A model generated the notes under the pieces. That model did no database searches. It was given only the letters and a program-made list of their open reading frames with translations, and had not been told where the DNA came from. Positions 53,483-62,740 of a DNA stretch of 64,000 nt are shown one piece after another. The first letter of the stretch is position 1; the number at the start of each line of letters is the position of its first letter. The stretch lies in contig NZ_AP018365.1 of assembly GCF_016756395.1 (NCBI RefSeq), positions 2,425,501 to 2,489,500 on the forward strand. Reading direction: 5' to 3'. The position numbers and the translations under genes are program-made. This DNA comes from Streptomyces sp. SN-593 (GTDB taxonomy: Bacteria > Actinomycetota > Actinomycetes > Streptomycetales > Streptomycetaceae).

Positions 53483-53911
53483 TCAGATGACGCTGAGCTT
53501 CACGTCCACGTTGCCGCGCGTCGCGTTGGAGTAGGGGCACACCTGGTGCGCCTTCTCCAGCAGGTCCTTCGCGGTGGCCTCGTCCACGGCCGGGATGGAC
53601 GCGGCGATCTCGACGGTCAGACCAAAGCCGCCGCCCTCGACCTTGCCGAACCCGACCTTCGCGGTGACGCGCGAACCGGAGATGTCAGCCTTCTGCTGGC
53701 GGGCCACCACGCCCAGCGCGCCCTGGAAGCAGGCGCTGTAGCCGGCCGCGAAGAGCTGCTCCGGGTTGGTGCCCGCCCCGCTGCCGCCCAGCTCCTTGGG
53801 CGGGTTCACCACGACGTCGAGCTTGCCGTCGTCGCTGGCGACCCGGCCGTCCCGGCCGTTCTCCGCGGTGGCGACCGCCGTGTACAGGACATCTACGGAC
53901 TGGATGGTCAT
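53483..53911 (-). CDS. ohr: organic hydroperoxide resistance protein
   Basis: The 142-residue OsmC-fold protein has the two redox Cys: Cys61 in GYSACFQGAL and Cys125 in HQVCPYSNATRGN. It reduces organic hydroperoxides with lipoyl-type dithiols. It is divergent from a MarR regulator, the usual ohr/ohrR arrangement. Confidence 0.95.
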   Translation of the reverse strand: MTIQSVDVLYTAVATAENGRDGRVASDDGKLDVVVNPPKELGGSGAGTNPEQLFAAGYSACFQGALGVVARQQKADISGSRVTAKVGFGKVEGGGFGLTVEIAASIPAVDEATAKDLLEKAHQVCPYSNATRGNVDVKLSVI

Positions 53912-53977
53912 GAACGGTTCCTCCCGCGGAACGGCCTCGCGTGGCGCCTGTGAAGTTTCGTTGCCTAATGAACCATG

Positions 53978-54015
53978 TCCTTGATGTTTCAGATTGTCAA
54001 GGAAACGAGTAGCCT
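53978..54015. promoter_or_regulatory. ohr/MarR operator and leaderless promoter
   Basis: The inverted repeat TCCTTGA-N12-TCAAGGA (53978-54003) lies between ohr and the MarR gene. TAGCCT at 54010-54015 is a -10-like box six bases before the MarR ATG (54022). AT-content is locally high. Confidence 0.65.
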
Positions 54016-54021
54016 CCCCCC

Positions 54022-54441
54022 ATGACCCGCCGCACCGATCCGCTGACCGCCGAGGTCGTCGACCTCATCGGCGCGGTCGTCGCGCGGTACCACCAGGAGT
54101 ACGACGCGGCCGCGGCCGGGCACCGCATGACCGGTGCCCAGGCGCGCGTGCTGGCGATGCTGTCCGCAGGGCCGCTGCCGATGCGCGGCATCGCCGAGCG
54201 GCTGCGGTGTGAACCGTCCAACGTCACCGGCATCGTGGACCGGCTGGAGGCGCAGGGGCTCGCCGAGCGGCGCCCCGACCCGGCCGACCGCAGGGTCAAG
54301 CTCGCCGCCGCCACCGAGCGCGGACGTGCCGTGGCCGCCGACCTGCGGGACTCCCTGGAGTTCGCCCGCGAGCCGCTGGCGGCGCTGTCGGCCGGGGAAC
54401 GCGCCACGCTGCGGGACCTGCTCGCCCGCGTGCTCGGCTGA
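54022..54441 (+). CDS. MarR-family regulator, probable OhrR
   Basis: The 139-residue protein has the MarR winged helix (LPMRGIAERLRCEPSNVTGIVDRLEAQGLAERRPDPADRRVKL). The N-terminal Cys of classical OhrR is absent; the only Cys is in the recognition helix (RLRCEPS). It is divergent from ohr and probably represses it, though peroxide sensing through the usual Cys is not possible. Confidence 0.88.
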   Translation: MTRRTDPLTAEVVDLIGAVVARYHQEYDAAAAGHRMTGAQARVLAMLSAGPLPMRGIAERLRCEPSNVTGIVDRLEAQGLAERRPDPADRRVKLAAATERGRAVAADLRDSLEFAREPLAALSAGERATLRDLLARVLG

Positions 54442-54501
54442 GGCCCGGCCCCGGGGTCGGCGGCGCCACCCGGCCGGGGCGCTCGCCTCATCCCGCCCGC
54501 C

Positions 54502-55080
54502 TCATCCCGCGCGCTTCACCGTCACCGCGCCCCACATCGCCAGGCCCTGCACCCTGATCCGCGGCGCGCCGACCGCCCCGGGCCCGCTCGCCCGGCGGCC
54601 GAACAGGCCCAGCAGCCCGACCCCGCCCACGTACACCTCGGCGTCCGCGGGGACCACGACGCGCATCCCGCCCCACAACGCGTAGGCGCGGACGCGGGTT
54701 TCGGGTCCGGTGAAGCGCGCCTCGCTGAGGTCGATCACCCCTCCGCCCCACAGGCACAGCGCGGTGATCGAACGCGGCACCGTCCAGGCGCCCTTGCGGG
54801 CGAACCCGCCGAACACGGCGACCGCCCACCGCGATCCCCACGCCGCCCGGCCCGTCGACGGCGCCGCGGCGCCGGCCGCGCCCGCGGGCAGGTCCCGGGT
54901 GAGGACGTCCAACGCTCCGTAGCTGCGGGCGTCGTAGGCCGCGCCGATCCGCTCGTCGAGTTCGGCGAAGTCGATCCGCCCCTCGGCCGCCGCCGAGCGC
55001 AGCGCCTCCGCGACCTGCTCGCGGTCGCGGTCGGAGGGGCGCAACTCCTCCCGCCGCCCCCGCGCGGGAAGTCCGGTCAT
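54502..55080 (-). CDS. DUF1707 protein with LiaF-like C-terminus
   Basis: The 192-residue protein begins LRPSDRDREQVAEALRSAAAEGRIDFAELDERIGAAYDARSYGALDVLTRDL, the DUF1707 domain (about 13-70). It is followed by a beta-helical region (AVFGGFARKGAW, VIDLSEARFTGPETRVRAYALWGGMRVVVP) like LiaF/YvqF cell-envelope stress proteins. No membrane helix is evident. Function is unknown, probably in envelope regulation. Confidence 0.85.
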   Translation of the reverse strand: MTGLPARGRREELRPSDRDREQVAEALRSAAAEGRIDFAELDERIGAAYDARSYGALDVLTRDLPAGAAGAAAPSTGRAAWGSRWAVAVFGGFARKGAWTVPRSITALCLWGGGVIDLSEARFTGPETRVRAYALWGGMRVVVPADAEVYVGGVGLLGLFGRRASGPGAVGAPRIRVQGLAMWGAVTVKRAG

Positions 55081-55338
55081 GGCCCGATGCTCTCACGCCC
55101 CGCCGACATCGGGGCGGCGCGCAGGGAGAGCGCGGAAGGACGGCGGACGCGGGCGGTACGGCGGCCCGGCGGGCGCACACACCGGCGCGGGCGGACCCGG
55201 GCCCAGGGGCGGCGGTACGGACGGCCCCGAGGCGCGGACGGCCCCGAGGTACGGGCGCGGGCGCCACCGGGGCCACCGGGGCCGCGGGGGACCCGGACGG
55301 TACCGGAGCGGGAGCCGCCGCGCTCGCGGGGACCGGGA

Positions 55339-56007
55339 TCAGTCGCACCACCACAGGACCTGGTTGCAGGTCGACTGGGACGGCGAAGGGGTGGCCGTCG
55401 TGGGCGGCGGGGTGGTGGGCGCCGTGGTGGCGGCTCGGGTGGAGGGTTCGGGACGGATCGAACCGGTCACCGGGGACGCCTTGCCGGTCGAGGAACCGCC
55501 CGGCGTGGCGGTGGGCGACGCGGACGCCGGCGTGGTGGACGGGGCGGTGGTGGCGGCGGAGGACGACGGGGTGCCCGCGGTGCCGCTCGGCGCGGGCGCG
55601 TCGGGGCCGGTGGCCTCGGGCGAGGCGTCACCGGAGGTGGGGGCGGGCGGGTTCTGGTCCAGCGGTGCCGCGGGGCTCCCGTCGCCGCCCGACCCGCCCG
55701 ACAGCGCGGCCACCGAGAACATCGCCGCGGCGCCGACCACGGCGATCACCCCGATGCCGTAGACCGTGGCCCGCTGCCGACCGCGCCGGGCGCGGTCGGC
55801 CGCCTGTCCGCGCGCGGCGAGCCGCCGCGCGGCCCGCCCGCCCGCGCGCGGGGCGTCACCGGCGGGGAAGTCGTCCGCCGCGCCGAACGCGGGGAGTCGG
55901 GCGGTCTCGCCCACCGCGGGCAGGACCGGCCGGTCGGCCGGGGTACCGCATCCCGGGCACGAGTAGGCGCCGTTGAGATGCCGTCGGCAGGCGTAGCAGT
56001 AGTCCAT
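55339..56007 (-). CDS. zinc-ribbon membrane protein, SCO2400-like
   Basis: The 222-residue protein starts MDYCYACRRHLNGAYSCPGCGTPA, a four-Cys zinc ribbon (residues 4-21). It then has a basic stretch, one transmembrane helix (about 81-100, ATVYGIGVIAVVGAAAMFSVAAL) and a Thr/Pro/Ser-rich extracellular tail ending in STCNQVLWWCD. This is the architecture of the SCO2400 family as I recall it. ATG 56007 is preferred over 56103 since it begins directly with the ribbon. Confidence 0.85.
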   Translation of the reverse strand: MDYCYACRRHLNGAYSCPGCGTPADRPVLPAVGETARLPAFGAADDFPAGDAPRAGGRAARRLAARGQAADRARRGRQRATVYGIGVIAVVGAAAMFSVAALSGGSGGDGSPAAPLDQNPPAPTSGDASPEATGPDAPAPSGTAGTPSSSAATTAPSTTPASASPTATPGGSSTGKASPVTGSIRPEPSTRAATTAPTTPPPTTATPSPSQSTCNQVLWWCD

Positions 56008-56250
56008 GGCGGAAGGGACACTAGGGGACGGCTGTGGCGGGAGGGAACCCTCGCCTTCCGCTTGCCGCGCCTTTGCCCGGAAACTCCGCGCGGGGCCGGG
56101 CACCGATGCCGCGCACGACGGGCGAAACCGGGCGCGGCCGCGGTGACCGTAAAGAACCCGTCAAGGTACCGGTGAGTCGCCCCACATCAGGCCCGTTTTG
56201 ACGGGGATTGGGAGCACCTACGCCTTGACGCGCACACCACGGGATCCTTT

Positions 56251-56269
56251 TAATTAGGGTCGCCTAAGT
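56251..56269 (+). promoter_or_regulatory. iron-box-like operator (DmdR/IdeR type)
   Basis: The palindrome TTAGG-GTCG-CCTAA (56254-56267) agrees at 12 of 14 positions with the 3' part of the remembered DmdR1 consensus (TTAGGCTCACCTAA). It lies 92-105 bases upstream of efeU, next to CCTTTTAATTAGGGT, which could be a -10 element. This predicts iron repression of the operon. Confidence 0.8.
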
Positions 56270-56358
56270 TCGCCGGCCCCCGCACAGCCTCCGCCCAGCC
56301 GGCGCACAGACCCTTTTCCGCCAGAGCCCGGCCGGTGCCGGAACCGTGAAGGACCCCC

Positions 56359-57210
56359 ATGCTCCCCACGTTCGTGATCGGACTCCGCGAAGGACTCGAA
56401 GCGGCCCTCATCGTGGGCATCATCGCGTCCTTCCTCGGCCAGCAGGGCCGGCGCGACGCGCTGAGGAAGGTCTGGCTGGGCGTCGGCATCGCGGTGGCGA
56501 TCTGCGTCGCGGTCGCCGTCGCGCTCCAGGTCTTCTCCAGCGAGCTGCCGACGCGCCAGCAGGAGCAGTTGGAGACGGTGGTCGGCGCGATCGCCGTCGT
56601 CATGGTCAGCTACATGGTGCTGTGGATGCGCCGGCACTCCCGCGACCTGCGCAAGGACCTGGAGGGCGCGGCCGGCCGCGCGCTGTCCGAGGGCTCGGCC
56701 TCCGCGCTGGTGCTGATGGCCTTCCTGGCGGTGCTGCGCGAGGGGTTCGAGACGGCGGTGTTCCTGCTCGCCACCTTCAACGAGAGCAACAACCCCTGGT
56801 ACGGCGGCACCGGCGCCGCGCTCGGCATCCTGGTCGCCGCGGTGGTCGGCTACGGCATCTACCGCGGCGGGGTCCGGATCAACCTGTCCCGCTTCTTCCG
56901 GATCACCGGCATCGTGTTGATCCTGGTCGCCGCCGGACTGGTCTCCACCGCCATCATGACCGCGTACGAGGGCGGCTGGATCGACCGTAACGACCAGGCG
57001 TTCGACCTGTCCTGGCTGGTCCGGCCGGGCACGCCGACCTCCTCGGTGGTGACCGGCGTGCTCGGCGTCCAACCCTTCCCGAGCTGGGCGATGGTGATCG
57101 GCTGGCTCGTCTACACCGTCCCGATGCTCGCGGTGGTGCTGTGGCCGGCCCGCCGCGGGAAGGCGTCCGCCGCGAGGAGTTCGAAGGCCGAGCCCGTGCA
57201 GACCGGCTGA
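56359..57210 (+). CDS. efeU: iron permease EfeU (FTR1 family)
   Basis: The 283-residue membrane protein carries two REGxE motifs (LREGLEAALI near residue 9 and LREGFETAVF near 128) that ligand Fe3+ in the oxidase-dependent transport path. Seven hydrophobic segments. Together with the Cu/peptidase protein EfeO and the peroxidase EfeB downstream, it forms a ferrous/ferric iron importer. Confidence 0.96.
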   Translation: MLPTFVIGLREGLEAALIVGIIASFLGQQGRRDALRKVWLGVGIAVAICVAVAVALQVFSSELPTRQQEQLETVVGAIAVVMVSYMVLWMRRHSRDLRKDLEGAAGRALSEGSASALVLMAFLAVLREGFETAVFLLATFNESNNPWYGGTGAALGILVAAVVGYGIYRGGVRINLSRFFRITGIVLILVAAGLVSTAIMTAYEGGWIDRNDQAFDLSWLVRPGTPTSSVVTGVLGVQPFPSWAMVIGWLVYTVPMLAVVLWPARRGKASAARSSKAEPVQTG

Positions 57211-57378
57211 GCCGCCGCCTCACGCGCACCCGCCGCCCGTCCCGCGGCCGCCCCGGCCCCGCCGTCCACACCGGCGGGCCGCCGGGCCGCGCCCGCGGCC
57301 CCCGTTCACCCCGTCCGCCCCACCGCACCACCGTCCCGACGTCCGCCGTGCCCTGCCCGGCCTCATCAAGGAGCCCTC

Positions 57379-58554
57379 GTGAACCCCGCTGCCACCCACC
57401 GCCGAGTCCTGGCCTGCGCCGCGACCGTGATCGCCGCGGGCATGCTGCTCACCGCCTGCGGTGGCGACAAGGACAAGGGAGCCTCCGGCACCGACGCCAA
57501 GGCCGCGGGCGCGAAGACGTCCAAGGTCACGATCACCATCACCGACAAGGGCTGCGCGCCCAGCCCGGCCAAGGCCCCGGCCGGCACGGTGAAGTTCAGC
57601 GTCGCCAACAAGAACTCGGCGAAGGTCACCGAGGCGGAGTTGCAGGACGGCGGCAAGATGCTCGGCGAGAAGGAGAACCTGACCCCGGGCCTGTCCGGCG
57701 ACTTCACCCTCAACCTCGACAAGGGCACGTACTCCGTGTACTGCCCCGGAGCCAGCGCCGACCGCGCCGCCTTCACCGTCACCGGCGCCGTCGTCAAGAC
57801 CTGGAAGGACGACCCGCAACTGGTCGCCGCCACGGAGCAGTACGGCACCTGGATCGACGGCGAGGTCAAGCAGCTCGTCACCACCACCGCCGCGTTCACC
57901 GCCGCCGTCAAGGCCGGGAAGCTCGACGACGCGAAGACCCTCTACGGCAAGGCCCGCATCCACTACGAGCGGATCGAGCCCACCGCCGAGATCTGGGGCG
58001 ACCTCGACGGCCGCATCGACGGCCGCGCCGACGACGCCGCCACCCCGGCGGACTTCACCGGCTTCCACCGCCTGGAGCAGGCGATCTGGCAGAAGAAGTC
58101 GCTGGCCGGCACGGCCAAGCTCGCCGACCAGCTCAACGCCGACGTCAAGAGCCTCGACGACCAGGTGCCGACGGTCGAGTACCAGCCCGCGGTGATCGCC
58201 AACGGCGCCACCGACCTGGTCAACGAGATCCAGTCCTCGAAGATCACCGGCGAGGAGGAGCGCTACTCGCACATCGACCTGCTCGACTTCGACGGCAACC
58301 TGGCCGGCGCCAACGAGGCGGTCGACGTGCTGATGCCGACACTGAAGAAGAAGGACCCCGCGCTGGCCGCCGAGGTCACCCAGCGCTACCAGGCCACGGC
58401 CGCCGCCCTGAAGAAGTACGCCGCGACGCCCGGCTACGAGGACAGCGGGTACGTGGACTACCAGAAGGTCACCGACGCCCAGCGGCGTACGCTGTCCCAG
58501 ACCGTGGACGCCTACGCGGAGTCCGTCTCCAAGATCGCCGGAAAGATCGCCTGA
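57379..58554 (+). CDS. efeO: iron uptake lipoprotein EfeO (cupredoxin-M75)
   Basis: The 391-residue protein has a lipoprotein signal (lipobox LLTAC, Cys27), a cupredoxin domain (about 48-135, with Cys122) and a peptidase M75 domain (about 145-390) with the HxxE motif (HRLE, 230-233). It delivers iron to EfeU at the outer membrane face. GTG 57379 has AAGGAG upstream; the operon continues into efeB with a 3-base gap. Confidence 0.95.
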   Translation: MNPAATHRRVLACAATVIAAGMLLTACGGDKDKGASGTDAKAAGAKTSKVTITITDKGCAPSPAKAPAGTVKFSVANKNSAKVTEAELQDGGKMLGEKENLTPGLSGDFTLNLDKGTYSVYCPGASADRAAFTVTGAVVKTWKDDPQLVAATEQYGTWIDGEVKQLVTTTAAFTAAVKAGKLDDAKTLYGKARIHYERIEPTAEIWGDLDGRIDGRADDAATPADFTGFHRLEQAIWQKKSLAGTAKLADQLNADVKSLDDQVPTVEYQPAVIANGATDLVNEIQSSKITGEEERYSHIDLLDFDGNLAGANEAVDVLMPTLKKKDPALAAEVTQRYQATAAALKKYAATPGYEDSGYVDYQKVTDAQRRTLSQTVDAYAESVSKIAGKIA

Positions 58555-58557
58555 CCC

Positions 58558-59883
58558 GTGACCGACAGCACCCCGGACAGCGCCCCGGACATTACCCCGG
58601 AACCTGACGCACGGCGGCCCGAACAGGCCGCCGTGAGCAGGCGCCGGCTGCTCGGCGCGGTCGGCGCCGGAGCGGCGGTGGCCGGGGCCGCCGTCGGCGT
58701 GGGCGGCACGGTGCTGGCCGGGGGCGGCTCGTCCGGCTCGGGCGGCGACGGCTCCGGCGGCGCCGCCGGCAGCCAGGTCGTCGCCTTCCGGGACGGCCAC
58801 CAGGCCGGCATCGCCACCCCGTCGCAGGACCGGCTCTGCTTCGCCGCCTTCGACGCGGTGCCCGGCGCGACCCGCGCGGACCTGGCGGACCTGCTGAAGA
58901 CGTGGACGGCCGCCGCCGAGGCGATGACGCTCGGCCGGCCGGTGCCGGGGGACGCGGGCGACCTCAACACCCCGCCGGACGACACCGGCGAGGCGGTCGG
59001 CCTGGCCCCGGGCCACCTCACCGTCACCATCGGATACGGCCCGTCGCTCTTCGACGGCCGCTTCGGGCTGGCCGCGCGCCGCCCGTCGGCGCTCAGGACG
59101 CTGCCGCGGCTGCCCCGGGACGAGCTCGACCCGGCGGGCTCCGGCGGCGACCTGTGCGTGCAGGCGTGCGCGGACGACCCGCAGGTCGCCTTCCACGCGG
59201 TCCGCAACCTGCGCCGGCTGGCGTTCGGCACGCTGGCGCCGCGCTGGATGGAACTCGGCTTCGGCCGCACCTCGTCCACCTCGCCGCAGCAGGCCACCCC
59301 GCGCAACCTGCTGGGCTTCAAGGACGGCACCCGCAACATCGACGGCACCGACGCGTCGATGATGGCCGAGCACGTGTGGATCGGCGACGAGGAGCCGCAG
59401 CGCTGGGCGCGCGGCGGTTCCTACCTGGTCAGCCGGAAGATCCAGATGCGGCTGGAGCAGTGGGACCGGGACCGGCTCGGCGACCAGCAGGACGTGTTCG
59501 GCCGCTTCAAGTCCAGCGGCGCGCCGCTGACCGGGAAGACCGAGTCCGACACCCCGGACTTCCACGCCCGGTCCGGCGGCCAGTACGTCATCCCGGCCGA
59601 CGCGCACATCCGGCTGGCGGCCCACGAGAACAACAACGGGCTGCGCATCCTGCGCCGCGGCTACTCGTACACCGACGGGATCGACCCCGAGACGGGCGAC
59701 CTGCTGGGCGGGTTGTTCTTCGTGGCGTTCATGAAGAGCCCGGAGCAGTTCGTCACGCTCCAGCGCGTCCTGGGCGCGCACGACGCGCTCAACGAGTACA
59801 TCCAGCACGTCGGCAGCGGCGTCTTCGTCGCGCCGCCCGGGCTGGCGGCGGGCCAGGACTGGTCCGGCCAGCTCTTCGGCTGA
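58558..59883 (+). CDS. efeB: deferrochelatase/Dyp-type peroxidase EfeB
   Basis: The 441-residue protein starts with a Tat signal (SRRRLLGAVGAGAAVAGAA, about 27-45). It has the Dyp-family GxxDG (GFKDG, 253-257) and a proximal heme His in AAHENNN (His356). It oxidises or extracts heme iron for EfeUO. It starts 3 bases after efeO. Confidence 0.96.
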   Translation: MTDSTPDSAPDITPEPDARRPEQAAVSRRRLLGAVGAGAAVAGAAVGVGGTVLAGGGSSGSGGDGSGGAAGSQVVAFRDGHQAGIATPSQDRLCFAAFDAVPGATRADLADLLKTWTAAAEAMTLGRPVPGDAGDLNTPPDDTGEAVGLAPGHLTVTIGYGPSLFDGRFGLAARRPSALRTLPRLPRDELDPAGSGGDLCVQACADDPQVAFHAVRNLRRLAFGTLAPRWMELGFGRTSSTSPQQATPRNLLGFKDGTRNIDGTDASMMAEHVWIGDEEPQRWARGGSYLVSRKIQMRLEQWDRDRLGDQQDVFGRFKSSGAPLTGKTESDTPDFHARSGGQYVIPADAHIRLAAHENNNGLRILRRGYSYTDGIDPETGDLLGGLFFVAFMKSPEQFVTLQRVLGAHDALNEYIQHVGSGVFVAPPGLAAGQDWSGQLFG

Positions 59884-59902
59884 CGCAGGCCCGCCCCACG
59901 GT

Positions 59903-59962
59903 CCGGCGGTCCGGCGGTCCGGCGGCTCGGCAGCTCGGCGGTCCAACGGTCCGGGGGTCCGG
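59903..59962. repeat. tandem GGTCCGGCG repeats
   Basis: Between EfeB and the next gene, words of CGGTCCGGCGGTCCGGCGG and CGGTCCGGGGGTCCGGGGG form a short slippage-prone array. No other structure. Confidence 0.7.
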
Positions 59963-60072
59963 GGGCGCAACGGCTGCGCGGCTTCGCACCGCTTCGCGCG
60001 GCCGCACGCATCCGTGACTCCGCCGGGGGCGCCGGACGCCCGGTCGACGGCGCGGCCGACGGGCCGCGACCG

Positions 60073-61371
60073 TCAGCGGGCGGCCGGCGGGTGGTGGGCC
60101 AGGACCCGGCCGCGCAGGGCGACTTCGAGTTCGAAGCGGGCGTCGGGGTCGGCGAGCGCCGCTCCGAAGAGTCGCTGCACCTGGTGCAGCCGGCGGCGGG
60201 CGGTCTGCGGGTGGATGCCGAGCCGCGCGGCGACGTCGGGCGCGCTGCCGCGGTGGGTCTGGAGCCAGGCGAGCAGCGTCTCGGCGAGCCGTTCCGCGCG
60301 CTTGGGGGTGAGCGCCGCCAGCGGGCGCAGCCGCCGGTCGGCGACCAGCCCGACCAGCGCCGGGTCGCCGAGCAGCAGCAGTTCCGGCAGGCAGCGGTCG
60401 CAGTCGACCGGCCCGCCGGTCTGCCCGTCCGGCAGGCAGCCGAGGATCGCCCGGGCCCAGCGCAGCGAGTCCGCGGCCAGCCCGACCGGGACGGTCGGCC
60501 CGATCACCGCGGTGCGCGCGTGCAGCGCCCGCTGGACCTGGCCGTCGCGCAGGTAGAGCGCGGGCTCCGGCACCAGCAGGTAGGGCTGCTCGCCGTCGGT
60601 GTCCGCCAGCACCAGGTCGGGCAGCCGGGCACGGCCGCGCGCCGTTCCGGCACGGGACGGTCCGGCCGAGGAGGGCCCACCCGGCGGCGGTCCGGCAGGT
60701 AGCGGTCCACCCGGCGGCGGTCCGGCAGGGGACGGTCCCGCCGCGGGCGGAGCCGCAGGAGCGGGGCCGAGGGCCACGCACGCCACCGCGGACGGCATCG
60801 GCCAGTCCGCGGTGGCGGCCGCCTCCCGTACGGCATCGGGCGCCGCGCCGGTGACCAGCAGGTCCAGCAGCCGGTGCCGGCGGCGCCCGAGGGTGCCCGC
60901 CTCGTCGGCCTTCGCCTCCGTGTAGCCGCGCACGGCCGCGGAGGCGAGTTCGTCGAGGCAGGCGAAGATGGCCTCGGCGAGCACCACCATCTGGTCCGTG
61001 CCGAGCCCGGAGCGGCGGGCCACCCGGGCGTAGCGGCGCCAGGCGACCCGCCCGCCGAGCCGGTAGGCGGCCTGGAGCGCGTCGAGGCTGCGGCCCTCGG
61101 CCAACTCGCCCCGGCCCAGGGCCCGGTGCACCCGCAGCCGGTCCTCGGTGAACGCGCCCTCGGCCCGGCCGGCGGCCAGCAGGTCGGCGAATTCCCGCAG
61201 CGCGCTCTCCACGCCCTGCTGGATTCCGGCGCCGAAATTCCCGGCGAGCGGCCGGGCGAACTCGGGCACCTGGCGCCGTATCTCGCCGATGATCTCGGCG
61301 GCGAGCGAGGTCCGCTCCTTTCCGACCGCCGCCGTGAACCGCGGCGGAAAGCGTGTCCACGGTCCGTCCAC
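60073..61371 (-). CDS. PucR-type regulator with Gly/Pro insertion
   Basis: The ~432-residue protein has an N-terminal ligand-like helical domain and a C-terminal helix-turn-helix (DVAARLGIHPQTARRRLHQVQRLFGAALAD, about 390-420). In the middle, a ~40-residue Gly/Pro repeat (AGPSPAGPPPGGPLPAGPPPGGP) interrupts the domain. GTG at 61371 is chosen for its GGAGGG box; an upstream in-frame start at 61473 lacks one. It is divergent from a secreted lipase and may control it. Confidence 0.82.
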   Translation of the reverse strand: MDGPWTRFPPRFTAAVGKERTSLAAEIIGEIRRQVPEFARPLAGNFGAGIQQGVESALREFADLLAAGRAEGAFTEDRLRVHRALGRGELAEGRSLDALQAAYRLGGRVAWRRYARVARRSGLGTDQMVVLAEAIFACLDELASAAVRGYTEAKADEAGTLGRRRHRLLDLLVTGAAPDAVREAAATADWPMPSAVACVALGPAPAAPPAAGPSPAGPPPGGPLPAGPPPGGPSSAGPSRAGTARGRARLPDLVLADTDGEQPYLLVPEPALYLRDGQVQRALHARTAVIGPTVPVGLAADSLRWARAILGCLPDGQTGGPVDCDRCLPELLLLGDPALVGLVADRRLRPLAALTPKRAERLAETLLAWLQTHRGSAPDVAARLGIHPQTARRRLHQVQRLFGAALADPDARFELEVALRGRVLAHHPPAAR

Positions 61372-61730
61372 CGGTGCCCTCCGTCGGCCGTGCTGCCGGG
61401 CGGCGCGGCGGGCCACGGCAGGTCCGAGCGCCGCCGTTTCCCGTGCTACCAGGGCGAGTTCGCGGCGCGGCACCGGGCACGCCCTGACGTGGTGGCCTAC
61501 TGGGCAGTATGCGGGGATGTTACCGGTGCGTCAACAGGTGTGACAGGGACGTCCGTTCTTGTGCCACCGATGACCGTTCCGCATTGCGGGTGGACGGTTT
61601 CCTGGCATCACGGCACGTGCTTTTCCTGCATGCCGCCGGGGTCGTTGACCGGCCCCTACGGCATTTCCTAGCATCACCGATCGCCGCACTTCCGGAATTC
61701 GCCCGCTCGAACAAGGGACGGTACCCCCAC
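61372..61730. other. divergent intergenic region
   Basis: It holds the lipase promoter (see 61645-61674) and, on the left, the regulator's leader. No further gene was recognised. Confidence 0.4.
61645..61674 (+). promoter_or_regulatory. sigma-70-type promoter of the lipase gene
   Basis: TTGACC (-35, 61645-61650) and TAGCAT (-10, 61669-61674) with an 18-base spacer, 57 bases upstream of the lipase ATG. This is close to the HrdB consensus (TTGACN-N16-18-TAGAPuT). Confidence 0.75.
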
Positions 61731-62726
61731 ATGAAACGCACCCTCCTGCGCGGTTGCGCGACGGCCGCCGCCGCGGTCGGCCTGGCGCTGGCCGGCACCC
61801 AGGCCGGCTCCGCGACCGCCGCCGACGCCGGCACCGCTCCGGCGCCCGCCGCCGCCCCCGCCGCGTCGGGCCAACTACCGGTGAACTACCACTTCGGCAC
61901 CGGTTTCGTCGGCGGTTTCGGCAGCCCGACGACGGCCCCGGCGGGCGCGAACAACTGGTCCTGCAAGCCCAGCGCCGCGCATCCGTACCCGGTGGTGCTG
62001 GTGCACGGCACGCTGGAGAACATGAACGACAACTGGGGCGGCGCCTCGCCGCTGCTGGCGAACAACGGCTACTGCGTGTTCGCGTTCAACTACGGCGGCT
62101 CGTCGGCGTCCGCCGCGATCCAGGGCACCGGCCCGGCCGAGGACGGCGCGGCGCAGCTGTCCTCGTTCGTGGACCAGGTGCTGGCGGCGACCGGCGCGGG
62201 CAAGGTGGACCTGGTCGGGCACTCGCAGGGCGGCATGATGCCGCGCTACTACCTCAAGAACCTCGGCGGCGCCGCGAAGACCGACAAGCTGATCGCGCTG
62301 TCCCCCAGCAACAACGGCACCACCCTGGACGGCCTCACCGAGTTCGGCAGGCAGCTCGGGCTGCTGGAGCCGGCCAACCAGTTCGTGGTGGGCCCGGCCT
62401 GCGCGGCCTGCGTCGAGCAGGAGATCGGCTCCGACTTCCTCACCTCGCTCAACAGCGGCGGCGAGACGCAGCCCGGGGTGTCGTACACCGTGATCACCAC
62501 CAAGGACGACGAGGTGGTCACGCCGTACACCAACGCGCTGCTGCCGGCCGCGTCGAACGTCAGGAACATCACGGTGCAGGACCAGTGCGGGCTGGACGCC
62601 AGCGACCACCTGGAGATCGCGTACGACCCGATCGCCCTGACCGACGTGCTCAACGCGCTCGACCCGGCGCACCCGCGGGCGGTGCCCTGCGAGGTCGTCC
62701 TGCCGGTGACCGGGCCGCTGACGTAG
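61731..62726 (+). CDS. secreted alpha/beta-hydrolase lipase
   Basis: The 331-residue protein has a Sec signal (MKRTLLRGCATAAAAVGLALAGTQAGSATA), then PYPVVLVHGT (oxyanion region) and the lipase nucleophile LVGHSQGGMM (Ser165), with paired Cys in PACAACVEQE. It is typical of Streptomyces triacylglycerol lipase/esterases of the LipA/lipase-2 type. The substrate is presumably extracellular lipid. The DNA-binding neighbour on the minus strand may regulate it. Confidence 0.92.
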   Translation: MKRTLLRGCATAAAAVGLALAGTQAGSATAADAGTAPAPAAAPAASGQLPVNYHFGTGFVGGFGSPTTAPAGANNWSCKPSAAHPYPVVLVHGTLENMNDNWGGASPLLANNGYCVFAFNYGGSSASAAIQGTGPAEDGAAQLSSFVDQVLAATGAGKVDLVGHSQGGMMPRYYLKNLGGAAKTDKLIALSPSNNGTTLDGLTEFGRQLGLLEPANQFVVGPACAACVEQEIGSDFLTSLNSGGETQPGVSYTVITTKDDEVVTPYTNALLPAASNVRNITVQDQCGLDASDHLEIAYDPIALTDVLNALDPAHPRAVPCEVVLPVTGPLT

Positions 62727-62740
62727 CCGGCGCACGGCCG

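Noticed and set aside
50538..53540. 1000-residue minus-strand ORF in another frame of the GH3 gene
   Set aside because: The GH3 frame (50864-53326) carries all catalytic motifs; the other frame is Arg/Gly low complexity.
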